A DNA stretch of 52,112 nt, from assembly GCA_026710105.1 (NCBI GenBank), contig JAPORR010000041.1:1-52112 (forward strand). The letters are read 5' to 3'. The translations under genes and the position numbers were made by a program. This DNA is from Alphaproteobacteria bacterium. Lineage in GTDB: Bacteria > Pseudomonadota > Alphaproteobacteria > Bin95. Positions within the stretch are counted from its first letter, which is position 1. Every line of letters begins with the position of its first letter. The notes under the pieces were generated by a model. The model was not told where the DNA came from and did not search any database. It was given only the letters and a program-made list of their open reading frames with translations. Below are positions 36,934 through 45,448 of the stretch, piece by piece.

Positions 36934-37181
36934 AAATCCTCTATTTCGCCTGGTTACGAGATAAGGCCGGCATGTCCGAACGCCAAGTCTCGCCCCCGCC
37001 CGGGGTTGCGACCGTCGGCGCGTTGATCGACTGGCTGACGGACCAGGACGAACGGCAGGCGGCGGTCTTCGCGGACCGTTCGGTCGTCCGTTTCGCCGTC
37101 AACCAGGATTTCGCCGAAGCCGATACGCCCATCGGCACCGGCGACGAAGTGGCCTTCTTCCCCCCCGTCACCGGAGGGTGA
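36930..37181 (+). CDS. moaD: Molybdopterin synthase sulfur-carrier subunit
   Basis: An 83-residue beta-grasp protein ending in the required C-terminal Gly-Gly (FFPPVTGG), which is thiocarboxylated to deliver sulfur to precursor Z. The start is GTG 36930, overlapping the mobB stop (GTGA). The length and composition are typical. MoaE, the catalytic partner, begins four bases after the stop. Confidence 0.93.
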   Translation: MKILYFAWLRDKAGMSERQVSPPPGVATVGALIDWLTDQDERQAAVFADRSVVRFAVNQDFAEADTPIGTGDEVAFFPPVTGG

Positions 37182-37185
37182 CGCG

Positions 37186-37632
37186 ATGATCAGGGTGCAG
37201 CGCGAGGGTTTCGATATCGGGCGCGAGATCGCGGCGCTCACCGTCGGCAATCCGCGCATTGGCGGCATCGCCAGCTTCGTCGGACTGGTGCGCGATCTCG
37301 GCGGCCTGCGGTCGATGACGCTGGAGCACTATCCTGGAATGACGGAGCGCCAGCTCGCGCGCATCGACGCCGAAGCGCATCGGCGCTGGCCGCTGGAGGC
37401 GTCGTTGATCGTCCACCGCTATGGGCGGCTGGAGCCGGGCGAACCCATCGTGTTGACAATCACTGCCTCGGCCCACCGCCAGACTGCCTTCGATAGCTGC
37501 AATTTCCTGATGGACTGGCTCAAAACCGAAGCCCCCTTCTGGAAACGCGAGGAGGCCGCCAGCGGCGAACATTGGGTTGCCGCCCACGCGGATGATGATG
37601 CGGCCCGCGACCGCTGGCAAGAGACGGGGTGA
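37186..37632 (+). CDS. moaE: Molybdopterin synthase catalytic subunit
   Basis: A 148-residue MoaE that, with MoaD, converts precursor Z into molybdopterin. Its landmarks are IGGIASFVGLVRDL, LEHYPGMTERQL, HRYGRLEPGEPIVLTITAS, HRQTAFDSCNFLMDWLKTEA and PFWKRE, the last containing the active-site lysine region. ATG 37186 is preceded by GGAGGGTGACG. It ends 30 bases before the convergent minus-strand gene, closing the pgsA-mobB-moaD-moaE operon. Confidence 0.94.
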   Translation: MIRVQREGFDIGREIAALTVGNPRIGGIASFVGLVRDLGGLRSMTLEHYPGMTERQLARIDAEAHRRWPLEASLIVHRYGRLEPGEPIVLTITASAHRQTAFDSCNFLMDWLKTEAPFWKREEAASGEHWVAAHADDDAARDRWQETG

Positions 37633-37662
37633 AGGCGAAGAACTATTTCATCGGGCGGTTTC

Positions 37663-38538
37663 TCAGCCGTAGATTGCCGTCGCAATCGTGCCGAGATTGC
37701 CGTCGGGTGTCACAGACCAGAGGGTTTGGCTGTCGCCGTCTTCTCCTGGCTTGCCGGCGACTTTGAAGGGAGCTGTGTCGAAAAGCGGCGCGCGGGCCTG
37801 GAAATCATAGCGGACCACGCGCCGGTCCGGCATCTGCGCCATCCCGAGTTCTAGCATATGCGTCGTCGTCAGCGGCCCGTGGACGATCAGGCCCGGATAG
37901 CCTTCCACTTCGGTCGCATATTTGCGGTCGTAATGGATACGGTGACCGTTGAAAGTAACCGCTGAATAGCGGAATAGCATCACCGGGTCGGGTGCAATCT
38001 CACGGATAAAGGCGTGGTCCGTCGGCGCGTTGCCTGTCTTGCCGCTGTGGCCCCGGTTGTCGGCAATGCCCGCTGGTGGGTTGCCGCGATAGACGATGTC
38101 GTGCTCCTCCTCAATGCAAAGGCCACGCGGGCTCTCGATCCGATAGGCGATGGTGACGATGACCAGAATGCCGGTGCGCCCATCCTTGATCGACACATCC
38201 GCAATCCGCGCCTTGCGCACGATCTCCTCGCCGATCAGCACATCCTGGCGGTAGGTCGTACGACAGCCGCCGAACATGCGCCGCGGCAACGGTGTGGGCG
38301 GGAGGAAGCCACCGCGCTCGGGATGGCCGTCCGCGCCAATACCGGACGCCGGCACACGCGGATAGAAATAGCACCAATGCCCCATCGGCCCAATCGGATC
38401 GCCCATTCCTGGTGTGTCCGGCTTGTCGAGCAGAGCGGCAAGGCCGTGGATCTGCATAGGCGCGGCGAAGTCACGGGTCTCCTCGGTATTGCCGATCGAG
38501 TCACGCAGGAATTCCAAGTCCGCGGCGGTATGGGTCAT
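37663..38538 (-). CDS. FAS1/HTD2-type dehydratase, mesaconyl-C4-CoA hydratase-like
   Basis: A 291-residue double hot-dog-fold protein. The N-terminal half (LPRRMFGGCRTTYRQDVLIG) and C-terminal half (FRYSAVTFNGHRIHYDRKYA, with the NGHRIHYD active-site motif) match the MaoC N-terminal/HTD2 group, which includes mesaconyl-C4-CoA hydratase (Meh) of the 3-hydroxypropionate cycle. Its ATG overlaps the stop of the CoA-transferase gene (ATGA, 38535-38538). The pairing of a class III CoA-transferase with this hydratase recalls Mct-Meh, but similar pairs serve other dicarboxylic acid pathways. Confidence 0.85.
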   Translation of the reverse strand: MTHTAADLEFLRDSIGNTEETRDFAAPMQIHGLAALLDKPDTPGMGDPIGPMGHWCYFYPRVPASGIGADGHPERGGFLPPTPLPRRMFGGCRTTYRQDVLIGEEIVRKARIADVSIKDGRTGILVIVTIAYRIESPRGLCIEEEHDIVYRGNPPAGIADNRGHSGKTGNAPTDHAFIREIAPDPVMLFRYSAVTFNGHRIHYDRKYATEVEGYPGLIVHGPLTTTHMLELGMAQMPDRRVVRYDFQARAPLFDTAPFKVAGKPGEDGDSQTLWSVTPDGNLGTIATAIYG

Positions 38539-39662
38539 AGCGAGAATTCCTCCCGGATCAAGGCGCCGTGCTCGTTCACCTCTGGGACCGGCCCGTATTC
38601 CCGAGGCTCTCCATCGAAATAGACCGCCGGCGCGACATGGCTAACGGGGCCGCCGGGCGTATCTATTTCCACGCAGCGGAGTGCCGGGTGCTCCGACAGG
38701 TCAGCCACTGTGTTGACGCTGCCGAAAGCAACATCCGCCGCCGCCAGCCGGGCGCGCAGCGTCTCGCGATCGAGCGCGCCCAATATATCTTCCAGGACGG
38801 CCTCGACCTCCGCGCGGTTATCGACCCGCGCGACCTGTGTGGCGTATCCCGGTGCGGTGGCGAGGTCCGGGCGCTCCAGAACCATTTCGGCGAAGCGCCG
38901 CCATTCGCGATCGTTCTGGCAGGCGATCATCACCTGGTGGCCGTCCAAGGTCTTGAACGCGCCGTAGGGCACCAGCGCCGGATGGCGGAGCGCCATTCGC
39001 GGCCATGTCCGTCCCGCATATTCGTGCCACATCAGCGGTGCGGACATCCAGTCCGCCATCGAGGCAAAGAGCGAGGCCTTGACCGCGGATCCCTTGCCGT
39101 CCACACCGCGCTTGATGAGCGCCTCCAACACGGCCGCGTGGCTGAACATGCCGGTCGCGATATCACAGGCGGAGACGCCAATGCGGCCCGGCTCCGCCTC
39201 GGAGCCCGTTACCGAGGCGACACCACTTTCAGCTTGCACCAGCAGGTCATAGGCCTTCATACGGTCATAAGGTGGGCCGGTTTCGCCATAGCCGGAAATA
39301 TCGACGGTGATGAGCCGGGGATAGCGGTCGCGGAGCACAGCCGAGCCAAAGCCCGCGCGCACCGCCGCGCCTGGCGCCAGATTCTGCACCCAGACATCGG
39401 CACGGGCCAGGATGCGGTGCAGCAGCGCACGGTCGTCCTCGTGCTTGATGTCGACCACCAGCGACTGCTTGCCCCGGTTAAGGTAAACGAAATAGGTGGA
39501 ATTGCCACGCACATAATTGTCGTAGCCACGCGCGAAATCGCCCTCGCGCCGTTCCAGCTTGATGACGCGCGCGCCGGCATCTGCCAGCCGCGCCGTCAGG
39601 AACGGTGCAGCGACAGCCTGCTCTAGGCTTAATACCAACAGCCCCTCAAGCGGTCGGTGCAT
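38535..39662 (-). CDS. Class III (CaiB/BaiF) CoA-transferase
   Basis: A 375-residue family III CoA-transferase. Its signatures are LVLSLEQAVAAPFLTARLAD, AGARVIKLERREGDFARGYD, STYFVYLNRGKQSLVVD and DVWVQNLAPGAAVRAGFG. The DLLVQAESGVASVTG stretch carries an Asp-containing segment near the expected catalytic position. It moves CoA between carboxylates, likely feeding the dehydratase translated from the same message. ATG 39662 has a GGAGGGGGG upstream. Substrate assignment (mesaconate, citramalate or similar) is inference from the pairing. Confidence 0.92.
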   Translation of the reverse strand: MHRPLEGLLVLSLEQAVAAPFLTARLADAGARVIKLERREGDFARGYDNYVRGNSTYFVYLNRGKQSLVVDIKHEDDRALLHRILARADVWVQNLAPGAAVRAGFGSAVLRDRYPRLITVDISGYGETGPPYDRMKAYDLLVQAESGVASVTGSEAEPGRIGVSACDIATGMFSHAAVLEALIKRGVDGKGSAVKASLFASMADWMSAPLMWHEYAGRTWPRMALRHPALVPYGAFKTLDGHQVMIACQNDREWRRFAEMVLERPDLATAPGYATQVARVDNRAEVEAVLEDILGALDRETLRARLAAADVAFGSVNTVADLSEHPALRCVEIDTPGGPVSHVAPAVYFDGEPREYGPVPEVNEHGALIREEFSL

Positions 39663-39767
39663 GTTCCCCCCTCCGCAACCGGCACGGAACAGGATAGGCG
39701 GTCCTATCCCGCCTGCAAACCGAGCGTGCCGCTATGGCCTGTTTGTTCGCAATCAGCGGACTGTGCC

Positions 39768-41255
39768 CTATCGGCTCCATCGCTTGCGCTGTTTTACATT
39801 CCGGTCGGTCAGCGTGCCGCAGACGCCGTTACCTCTGTAACGCTCGCCGATGCCCGTCACCCGATGGGCTTTGCAGCTTTCGACGACCCGCACGCCGTCG
39901 TGCCAGTCGCAGGTCGCCGCCACGCCCTCGGCCCATTCATAGGTGCCACGACCATGAAAGCGGCTGTCGCGGAATTGGCCCATATAGCGGTCCCCATTCG
40001 CGCGGACATAGAGGCCGCAACCCTGGTAGCCGCGGCTGTCGAAAATGCCCTCACCACCATAGACATCCCCATTGGCGAGATACATCCTGCCGCGTCCATG
40101 AATCTCGCCATCCGCGAATTCGCCCTCGAAGCGGTCCCCATTGGTGAAGGTGAGCACGCCCTTGCCATGCGGCTTGCCGTCCCGGTGCAAGCCTTCATAT
40201 TTCGCTTCTTCGCGGCCTTCCCCGCCCCGGGCTACCGTCGGCACCACCTTACCCCCCGGCCCGGCGTCGCTGTCCGCCGGGAGGATCGCACGCCAGGAGG
40301 CCGTGTGGGAGCAGGCCGCCTGCTCAGGAGCTTTCTCGCCCGCGGTGTACTCGAGGCAGCTCCCATCGACCTTGGTGTCATTGCGCCATTCGCAGGTCTT
40401 CACAAACCCATCTGGCCAGACATAGCTGCCGAGGCCGTGGAATTTGTCCCGCCGGAACTCCCCGGCGTAATATTCGCCATTGGCCCAGATATAGGCTCCA
40501 CACCCGTGGAATTCGTCATTGCGGACATCGCCAACATAGCGATTGCCGTCCGCCATTGTCCAGTCGCCGAAGCCGTAGAATTTGCCATCCCTGAAATCGC
40601 CCTCATAGCGCTCGCCGCCGGGGCGGCTGAATATACCCTTACCGTGGAACTTGCCGTCACGGACCTCTCCAGCGTAGTGGTCTCCGTTCGCCATGGACCA
40701 GACGGCGTTTCCCTGGAACTTCCCATCTAGAAAATCACCTTCATAGCGCTCGCCGTCTGGCCAAAGATAAACGCCCCGGCCGTGGAACTTGCCGTTCCAG
40801 AAGGCCCCGGCATAGCTATGGCCGTCAGGAGAGCGCCATTCGCCTTGTCCGTTGGCAACGCCCTTGCGTCTTTGTCCCTGATATCCCGTTGCTTCGCCAC
40901 GTTCCCCGGCTATCCGCGGTGCAGGACGCGGCAGGACGGCCCCGAGCGCTGTCCGGCGTTTCAGCGGCTTGGGCTTCGTTTCCGGAACCGGCGCGATCCG
41001 GTTCAGGTCAACGGGAACCGCGGTCAGAATCCGCGCCTGCCGGTTTCGTTCGAACTGCTTGGACCGCCGATTGAGGGCACGCGTCGGTGCCGTCTGTTCC
41101 GCCTTCGTAACCGATGCTTTCCTGGCCTGAGACCCGACTCGCAAATCAGCGCCGAATTTCTCGAAGTTGGCACCGAATTTGCGGGCCGTCTCGCAGGACG
41201 AAAGAGTGGAAACCACGAGGCAAGCAAGGAAGATCCTGACGGCAAGGTCATTCAT
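39768..41255 (-). CDS. MORN-repeat lipoprotein
   Basis: A 495-residue predicted lipoprotein. ATG 41255 gives MNDLAVRIFLACLVVSTLSS with C21 in the lipobox LSSC, so the protein is probably anchored in a membrane. Two blocks of MORN repeats follow. The first has about seven units such as YAGAFWNGKFHGRGVY, and the second, after a Pro/Gly/Ala linker, about five. Each block ends with a Cys-x-Trp motif (KTCEWRNDTKVDGSC and ATCDWHDGVRVVESC). MORN repeats mediate protein or lipid interactions. An ATG at 41300 would remove the signal from the N-terminus. No operon partner is seen. Confidence 0.82.
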   Translation of the reverse strand: MNDLAVRIFLACLVVSTLSSCETARKFGANFEKFGADLRVGSQARKASVTKAEQTAPTRALNRRSKQFERNRQARILTAVPVDLNRIAPVPETKPKPLKRRTALGAVLPRPAPRIAGERGEATGYQGQRRKGVANGQGEWRSPDGHSYAGAFWNGKFHGRGVYLWPDGERYEGDFLDGKFQGNAVWSMANGDHYAGEVRDGKFHGKGIFSRPGGERYEGDFRDGKFYGFGDWTMADGNRYVGDVRNDEFHGCGAYIWANGEYYAGEFRRDKFHGLGSYVWPDGFVKTCEWRNDTKVDGSCLEYTAGEKAPEQAACSHTASWRAILPADSDAGPGGKVVPTVARGGEGREEAKYEGLHRDGKPHGKGVLTFTNGDRFEGEFADGEIHGRGRMYLANGDVYGGEGIFDSRGYQGCGLYVRANGDRYMGQFRDSRFHGRGTYEWAEGVAATCDWHDGVRVVESCKAHRVTGIGERYRGNGVCGTLTDRNVKQRKRWSR

Positions 41256-41324
41256 AGAACCGCGTATGCCGCCTCCTGCCTTCGCGCCCGGCCGCGGCAT
41301 CTTTGGGCATCCTTCCGCAGCAGA

Positions 41325-41358
41325 ATGATATGATAAAATAGAACGAAAGCAGAAGCAA
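41325..41358 (-). promoter_or_regulatory. Possible promoter of the MORN lipoprotein gene
   Basis: On the minus strand an AT-rich stretch has TTGCTT (41353-41358) and TATCAT (41330-41335) with a 17-base spacer, about 75 bases upstream of the MORN start. The -10 matches 5 of 6 consensus bases; the -35 only 3 of 6. An adjacent overlapping TATCAT at 41325-41330 adds ambiguity. Confidence 0.35.
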
Positions 41359-41483
41359 GAAGGCGCGCTTGCCGCCTATCCCGGCACGAGCAGGCTGCCG
41401 TTCGGCCTATATCCAGCCCTTGCCCCGAAGATATCGGAACCGGCCAACGAAAACCGCTTCCGCCGACACCGTCCGCGGCAAGA

Positions 41484-41514
41484 CTCGCAAATAAGAAATT
41501 ATTCTTTATTCGAG
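41484..41514 (-). terminator. AT-rich hairpin directly after the PanE-type gene
   Basis: Immediately past the minus-strand stop at 41517, a bulged inverted repeat closes on CTCG/CGAG and continues with AA-TAA-GAA / TTC-TTA-TT around an ATTA loop. It is unusually AT-rich for this window. Position favours a terminator, but stem bulges and the lack of a T-run keep confidence low. Confidence 0.35.
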
Positions 41515-41516
41515 CC

Positions 41517-42461
41517 CTAGCGATTCGTGGCGGTGCGCAGGCGAATGAGCGCGTAGAGCGCGTCAAGCACGGGGGTTTCCAAACCGGCCATGCGGCCCAG
41601 TTCCCGCACTGAGCCCAGAAGCGGATCGATCTCCGGTGGGCGGCCGCGTTCGATATCCTGAAGCATGGACGGACGATGGGTGGTGAAGGCCGCCGTCTTG
41701 TCAATTCGGTCTTCGGTCGAAATCGGAATTGTGACACCGAATGCGCGCGCTACAGCCTGGCATTCCTCCATCGCGCCGCGGATGACATCGCGCGCGCCCT
41801 CATCCTGCGCTGCCTCGCCGACGGAAGCGCCTGTCAGCGCGGAGACCGGGCTGATGGAGACATTGGCGAGCAGCTTGAGCCAGATATCGACGCGGATATC
41901 AGCGCTGACCCGGACGGCGATGCCGGCCTCGCGCAACAGGTCCGCAAGCGCGGCGAGCCGGGGCGAGGGACGGCCGTCAGGCTCACCCATGCGGTATTCG
42001 GCGCCACCCGTGTGGTGGACGACGCCGGGAGCGGAAACCTCGGCGGCGACAAAGGTGATGCAACCGAGGGCGCGCTCCGGTGCGATCGCCGCCTGGATGT
42101 GCCCGCCAGGGTCCACGCTCTCGATGCGCCCGCCGCCGCGCCCATGAAAATACCAGTAGGGCAGCCCGTTCATGGCCGTTACTACGGCTGTCTCGGGCCC
42201 GAGCAGTGCCGAGATACCGGAGAGTGCTGCTGGAAGCTGGTGGCTCTTCAACGTAATGAAGACAGCGTCCTGGGGACCTAGATCCGCCGCATCGGCGCTC
42301 GCCGGCAGCTGCACCGTGCGCGCGCCCATGCTGAGGCCGCGTCGGCGGATAGCGTCTAAATGGGCACCGCGCGCGACCACTGAGACCTCTGCGCCCGCAG
42401 TCGCGAGGGAAACCGCCAAATGGCCGCCGATGGCGCCGGCACCATAAACCCCGATCCGCAT
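41517..42461 (-). CDS. panE: Ketopantoate reductase (2-dehydropantoate 2-reductase) family protein
   Basis: A 314-residue NADP-dependent reductase. The N-terminal Rossmann motif is MRIGVYGAGAIGGHLAVSLA, the NADP phosphate region is SVVARGAHLDAIRRRGL, and NGLPYWYFHGRGGGRIESVD and DIWLKLLANVSISPVSALTG are family signatures. The family includes true PanE (pantothenate synthesis) and many paralogues acting on other 2-oxo acids. Nothing nearby belongs to the pantothenate pathway, so the specific role is uncertain. It is transcribed alone and diverges from the DehI-type gene. Confidence 0.85.
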   Translation of the reverse strand: MRIGVYGAGAIGGHLAVSLATAGAEVSVVARGAHLDAIRRRGLSMGARTVQLPASADAADLGPQDAVFITLKSHQLPAALSGISALLGPETAVVTAMNGLPYWYFHGRGGGRIESVDPGGHIQAAIAPERALGCITFVAAEVSAPGVVHHTGGAEYRMGEPDGRPSPRLAALADLLREAGIAVRVSADIRVDIWLKLLANVSISPVSALTGASVGEAAQDEGARDVIRGAMEECQAVARAFGVTIPISTEDRIDKTAAFTTHRPSMLQDIERGRPPEIDPLLGSVRELGRMAGLETPVLDALYALIRLRTATNR

Positions 42462-42655
42462 ATCGCCTCCTTCGTCCTGCAGACGGGTTTACAGCCGGCT
42501 AGTGCCTCCGTTCAACCGGTGCGCATCGTCCTGGCTGTGTCTGAGCCGCCGCTCGTCCGGGCATAACCTGTGCAGAACGGCTCCACCGGACCTCGAAGGC
42601 ATGATAGGGCCTGCATCGCGGAACCCCGCACCGGGACGGGCGCAGGAGGACGACT

Positions 42656-43495
42656 ATGACATCCTTTCGGGAAGTACCGGAGACGGAGGCCGCGGGCGAG
42701 ATCGCCGCCATCTATGACGAAATCCGCCGGACCTATGCGGTTCCTTACGTGTCATCCCTATTCCGGCATCTGGCCATTTATCCGGGCCTGCTGCCTTGGG
42801 CCTGGCAGACACTGCGCCCGGCGCTGCTTTCCGGGGCGGCACAACACCTAGCCTGGCAGCGCATCAATATTTCAGGCCTGCTGCCATTGCCGCCGCTCTC
42901 CTATAAGGCGCTCGCCGACCTCGGGATCAATGACGCCGGCCTCGCGTCGATCCGCACGATCTGCCACAGCTTTGTGCGCGTCAGCCCCGTCAACCTGATC
43001 GTCGCCGCCGCGCTTGCGGGGCTGCTCGGGCAGAAGCCTGCCGGCACGGGTGCCGCCGACTCCCTTGTCCCACTCAAGCCAACCGCACTGCCGGCAGCGC
43101 TGCCGGCAGTGCCCGACATGGTCCCAGAAATAGCGATGACGCCCGGGACCAGGGCCGCACTCGCGGTCTTCGAAACGGAGCTTGCCGGCGAGACGTTCAC
43201 ACCAGGTCTCTATCGTATTCTCGCGCACTGGCCGGGCTTTCTTGTCCATCTCGCTGCGACGCTCGGGCCGCGGCTGCGCGACCCTGCCGTGCTCGACGCC
43301 TGCGAGGGGGTTGCGGAGCGGGTCATCGCACTCGCTCCCTCGGTGCTAGCCGCTCTCGAACCGCCCGTAGCGCCCGCACCACTCACGCCCAGCGACACCC
43401 AATCCGTGCTGGCAGCAATCCGGACCTATCGTGGCACAAGCCCGCAAATGGCCAGCTTCGGCACCCTCATCCTCCGGTCACTGCCGAAGGTCTGA
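42656..43495 (+). CDS. DehI-family haloacid dehalogenase-like protein
   Basis: A 279-residue all-helical protein. The DehI family (dehalogenates both enantiomers of 2-haloacids) has two pseudo-repeats; here AAIYDEIRRTYAVPYVSSLF with RHLAIYPGLLPWAWQTLRPA is the first, and ALAVFETEL with FTPGLYRILAHWPGFLVHLA is the second. PYVSSLFRHL resembles the family's substrate-binding strand. The catalytic Asp (D189 in Pseudomonas DehI) is not securely placed by eye. AGGAGG precedes ATG 42656. Its function might be on non-halogenated substrates. It lies between a divergent reductase and an insertion remnant. Confidence 0.8.
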   Translation: MTSFREVPETEAAGEIAAIYDEIRRTYAVPYVSSLFRHLAIYPGLLPWAWQTLRPALLSGAAQHLAWQRINISGLLPLPPLSYKALADLGINDAGLASIRTICHSFVRVSPVNLIVAAALAGLLGQKPAGTGAADSLVPLKPTALPAALPAVPDMVPEIAMTPGTRAALAVFETELAGETFTPGLYRILAHWPGFLVHLAATLGPRLRDPAVLDACEGVAERVIALAPSVLAALEPPVAPAPLTPSDTQSVLAAIRTYRGTSPQMASFGTLILRSLPKV

Positions 43496-43701
43496 GCAAG
43501 GGAGTGCCGAGTCGTGATCAGCGTGCCAAGCCGTTATCCTGGATCGGGGATCAGGAATTTCAGGATCGCGGCGCGCAAGATAGCGAGCCGGGTAACCTGA
43601 TCAGGATTCCCTATGTTGGGGGCAGCAGATATTGCCCGACCAGGAGCAGGACGACGCCGATAAGAAGCGAGAATCGGCTTTAGCAGCATCAGCATTGCCC
43701 G

Positions 43702-43972
43702 CGGCTCGTTGTCGGGGCCGAAGACGATGGGCTTTGGCCGGCCCTGTTTGCCCCGCAGCGGCGAGGTGATCACGCCGTCGTGGGGCGTGGCAAGCATGAT
43801 CACCTTGGCCATCATATTCTTGAAGCCGCCGTCGGGCTTGAAGCAACCGATACGACAGCAGAACTCCCTGGACAGAGCAGCGCGGGTCGGCTGCGATCAA
43901 GGCGCGCAGCAGCGCCATTTCGTCGGTGGTGAAGTCGCGCCCGTAGTAGCGGCACTCAATGGCACCGTTCAT
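43702..43972 (-). pseudogene. DUF4338/DruA-type protein, frameshifted N-terminal fragment
   Basis: From ATG 43972 the frame reads CRYYGRDFTTDEMALLRALI then AADPRCS. After a frameshift near 43860 a second frame continues IGCFKPDGGFKNMMAKVIML and later RGKQGRPKPIVFGPDNEP before losing homology near 43702. The pattern (YCGR-x-F-x3-E, W/CFKPDGGLKDMMARV, RPKPIVFGPDTEP) is that of DUF4338 proteins, known as DruA in Druantia anti-phage systems but also a frequent passenger of IS66-like elements. Only about 90 of 300-400 residues remain. Confidence 0.75.
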
Positions 43973-44395
43973 TTCGGCTTCATGAACTCGCGCGCCTCAC
44001 CCATTGTCCAAGGCAACCAGGGCGCCAGGTCCCCGGGCGGCTGGCCGCCATTCTGTGCGCAGGCTTCGAGCCACGCCCCCAGCCAGCGCAGGACATCGAT
44101 GCCGTTCATCAAGAGCGTGCCGAAGACCGAATACATCGCCGCCGTGAAGTCGGCACCGTGCTCGCTGTTCGAACCGAAGCATAATCGGCGTCCAATGGCG
44201 CGTAGTTGGTGCTCCCAAACATTGTTGTCCATGGCAACCTCGGGATTGTCGACGAAGACGCTCTTCGCGATGCCTGAGCAGCAAGCGCAACGGCTTGCCC
44301 TGGCGCGCCTTGTCCGGCAACTTGACCAGTTCGGCTTCGCCTAGCGCGAACAGGTCCTCGACGGCCTTCTTCAACCGGGTCTGTGGAAATCGACA
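43969..44395 (-). pseudogene. IS66-family transposase, frameshifted C-terminal fragment
   Basis: The last 86 codons or so (43969-44232) read MDNNVWEHQLRAIGRRLCFG and later AAMYSVFGTLLMNGIDVLRW, AWLEACAQNGGQPPGDLAPW and LPWTMGEAREF. This matches the C-terminus of IS66 transposases (VPMDNN, LQACA-NGG, FLPWxM). The preceding part (44280-44395) is in another frame with KKAVEDLFALGEAELV. The catalytic DDE core is missing, so the enzyme is inactive. Confidence 0.8.
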
Positions 44396-44468
44396 TTTAG
44401 AGAGCTAAATATAACACATTGAAAACATTAGCAGAAATATTGGATTTTAATATGGTTTGCCTGAACGC

Positions 44469-45416
44469 ATGACCGGCAATCGGGCAGGCGCGCCGCAGGT
44501 AGCTGTGCTTTCGGCGCGTGAGATTCGCGAGGCGATGGCGCTTGTGCGGAAGCAACGGGCAGCGACCAACCGGGCACTCAAGCAGCGGGGGCTCGCGGCT
44601 TTGGCGGTCGGGCTGTCCTTTGGGCTGGCGCTGCTGTTCGCCTGGGCGGGCGAATGGCGTATGGGAGAGAACCGTTTGCAGCTTCTGGTCGTGGTCGGCA
44701 CGGCCTGTTTCACGGCGATGCTGGTCTGGGCGTTCGCACCATCCCGCCGCCAGATTCTCAGTGAGAAGAATGCGCTGGCCCCACTGGTGCTACAAGCGCT
44801 CGGTGATTTTGACTATCTGCCCGGCGGGCGCATTGCGGAATCCATGATAGCCCGCTCGCGCCTGTTCGGCCGCTGGTCGGACTATAGCGGCGGCGACCTG
44901 GTGCGTGGCACGCATGAGGGGCTGCTCTTCGGCTATGCCCGCGTGGCGTTGACAAGGGGCGGTCCGGCCAAGCTCGAATCGCTAGTGACCAGCGGCAAGA
45001 CGAAGGATGTGTTTCGTGGGGCAGTGCTGGCCGTGGACGGCCTGCCACCAACCGCCGACATGGCCTTCGCCGTCACCGACCGGGCCGCGGCCATGGACTG
45101 GCTGGCCGACCTCAGCGCCGAAATGCCGGCCCTGCGCCGGCGCGCCGCGGGCGTGCTGGAGATCTGGGCCGTAGATGAGAAGGACGCAGAACGGCTCGCC
45201 CGGCCCGAGTTTGCGGAGGCGATGACAGCGTTGTGCCAGGCAGCCGCAGCCGGGTCGGCAGAGATCGGCCTCCACAGCACTGCGGCACTAGTCAAGCTGC
45301 ACACCCACCGCCCCGTGCTGCCCGGCATCGCCGAGGACCCCGCGGATGAAGCGCGCGACCTTTATCAGGAGATAAAGGCCGTCCTCGCCCTTGTCGCCGC
45401 CCTAGCGGCCGCCTAG
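44469..45416 (+). CDS. DUF3137-type membrane protein
   Basis: A 315-residue protein from ATG 44469 (a TTG 12 bases earlier is less likely). Two adjacent membrane segments lie at about 45-64 and 73-92, and the rest is cytoplasmic. YSGGDLVRGTHEGLLFGYAR and DVFRGAVLAVD resemble the DUF3137 domain of unknown function, in which a strand of this type follows a SRLFGRWS-like segment. The role is unknown. It is preceded by an AT-rich region (44396-44456) left by the IS remnant. The codon use reads as normal for the window. Confidence 0.7.
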   Translation: MTGNRAGAPQVAVLSAREIREAMALVRKQRAATNRALKQRGLAALAVGLSFGLALLFAWAGEWRMGENRLQLLVVVGTACFTAMLVWAFAPSRRQILSEKNALAPLVLQALGDFDYLPGGRIAESMIARSRLFGRWSDYSGGDLVRGTHEGLLFGYARVALTRGGPAKLESLVTSGKTKDVFRGAVLAVDGLPPTADMAFAVTDRAAAMDWLADLSAEMPALRRRAAGVLEIWAVDEKDAERLARPEFAEAMTALCQAAAAGSAEIGLHSTAALVKLHTHRPVLPGIAEDPADEARDLYQEIKAVLALVAALAAA

Positions 45417-45448
45417 GCTCCGATGGCAACGGCAGGAGGGAAGCGCCG

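Larger units (their letters stand above)
43702..44395 (-). mobile_element. Decayed IS66-type element with DruA/DUF4338 companion
   Basis: Two linked minus-strand remnants, an IS66 transposase tail and the head of a DUF4338/DruA-type gene, overlap by ATGA at 43969-43972, as in intact elements. Both contain frameshifts and both are cut off. No terminal inverted repeat or target duplication could be identified. The AT-rich bases 44396-44456 probably mark the junction with host sequence. Confidence 0.75.

Noticed and set aside
37633-37662. Terminator between moaE and the dehydratase gene
   Set aside because: The 30-base convergent gap holds no stable stem-loop with a T-run.
43617-43685. Short minus-strand frame reading as a membrane helix (LLIGVVLLLVGQYLLPPT)
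   Set aside because: Only about 21 codons with no start and an in-frame stop just upstream; could be the tail of a lost membrane gene but unsupported.
43702-43972. A functional Druantia defence system
   Set aside because: Only the DruA N-terminal fragment is present, frameshifted, with an IS66 tail; no druB-E genes are present.
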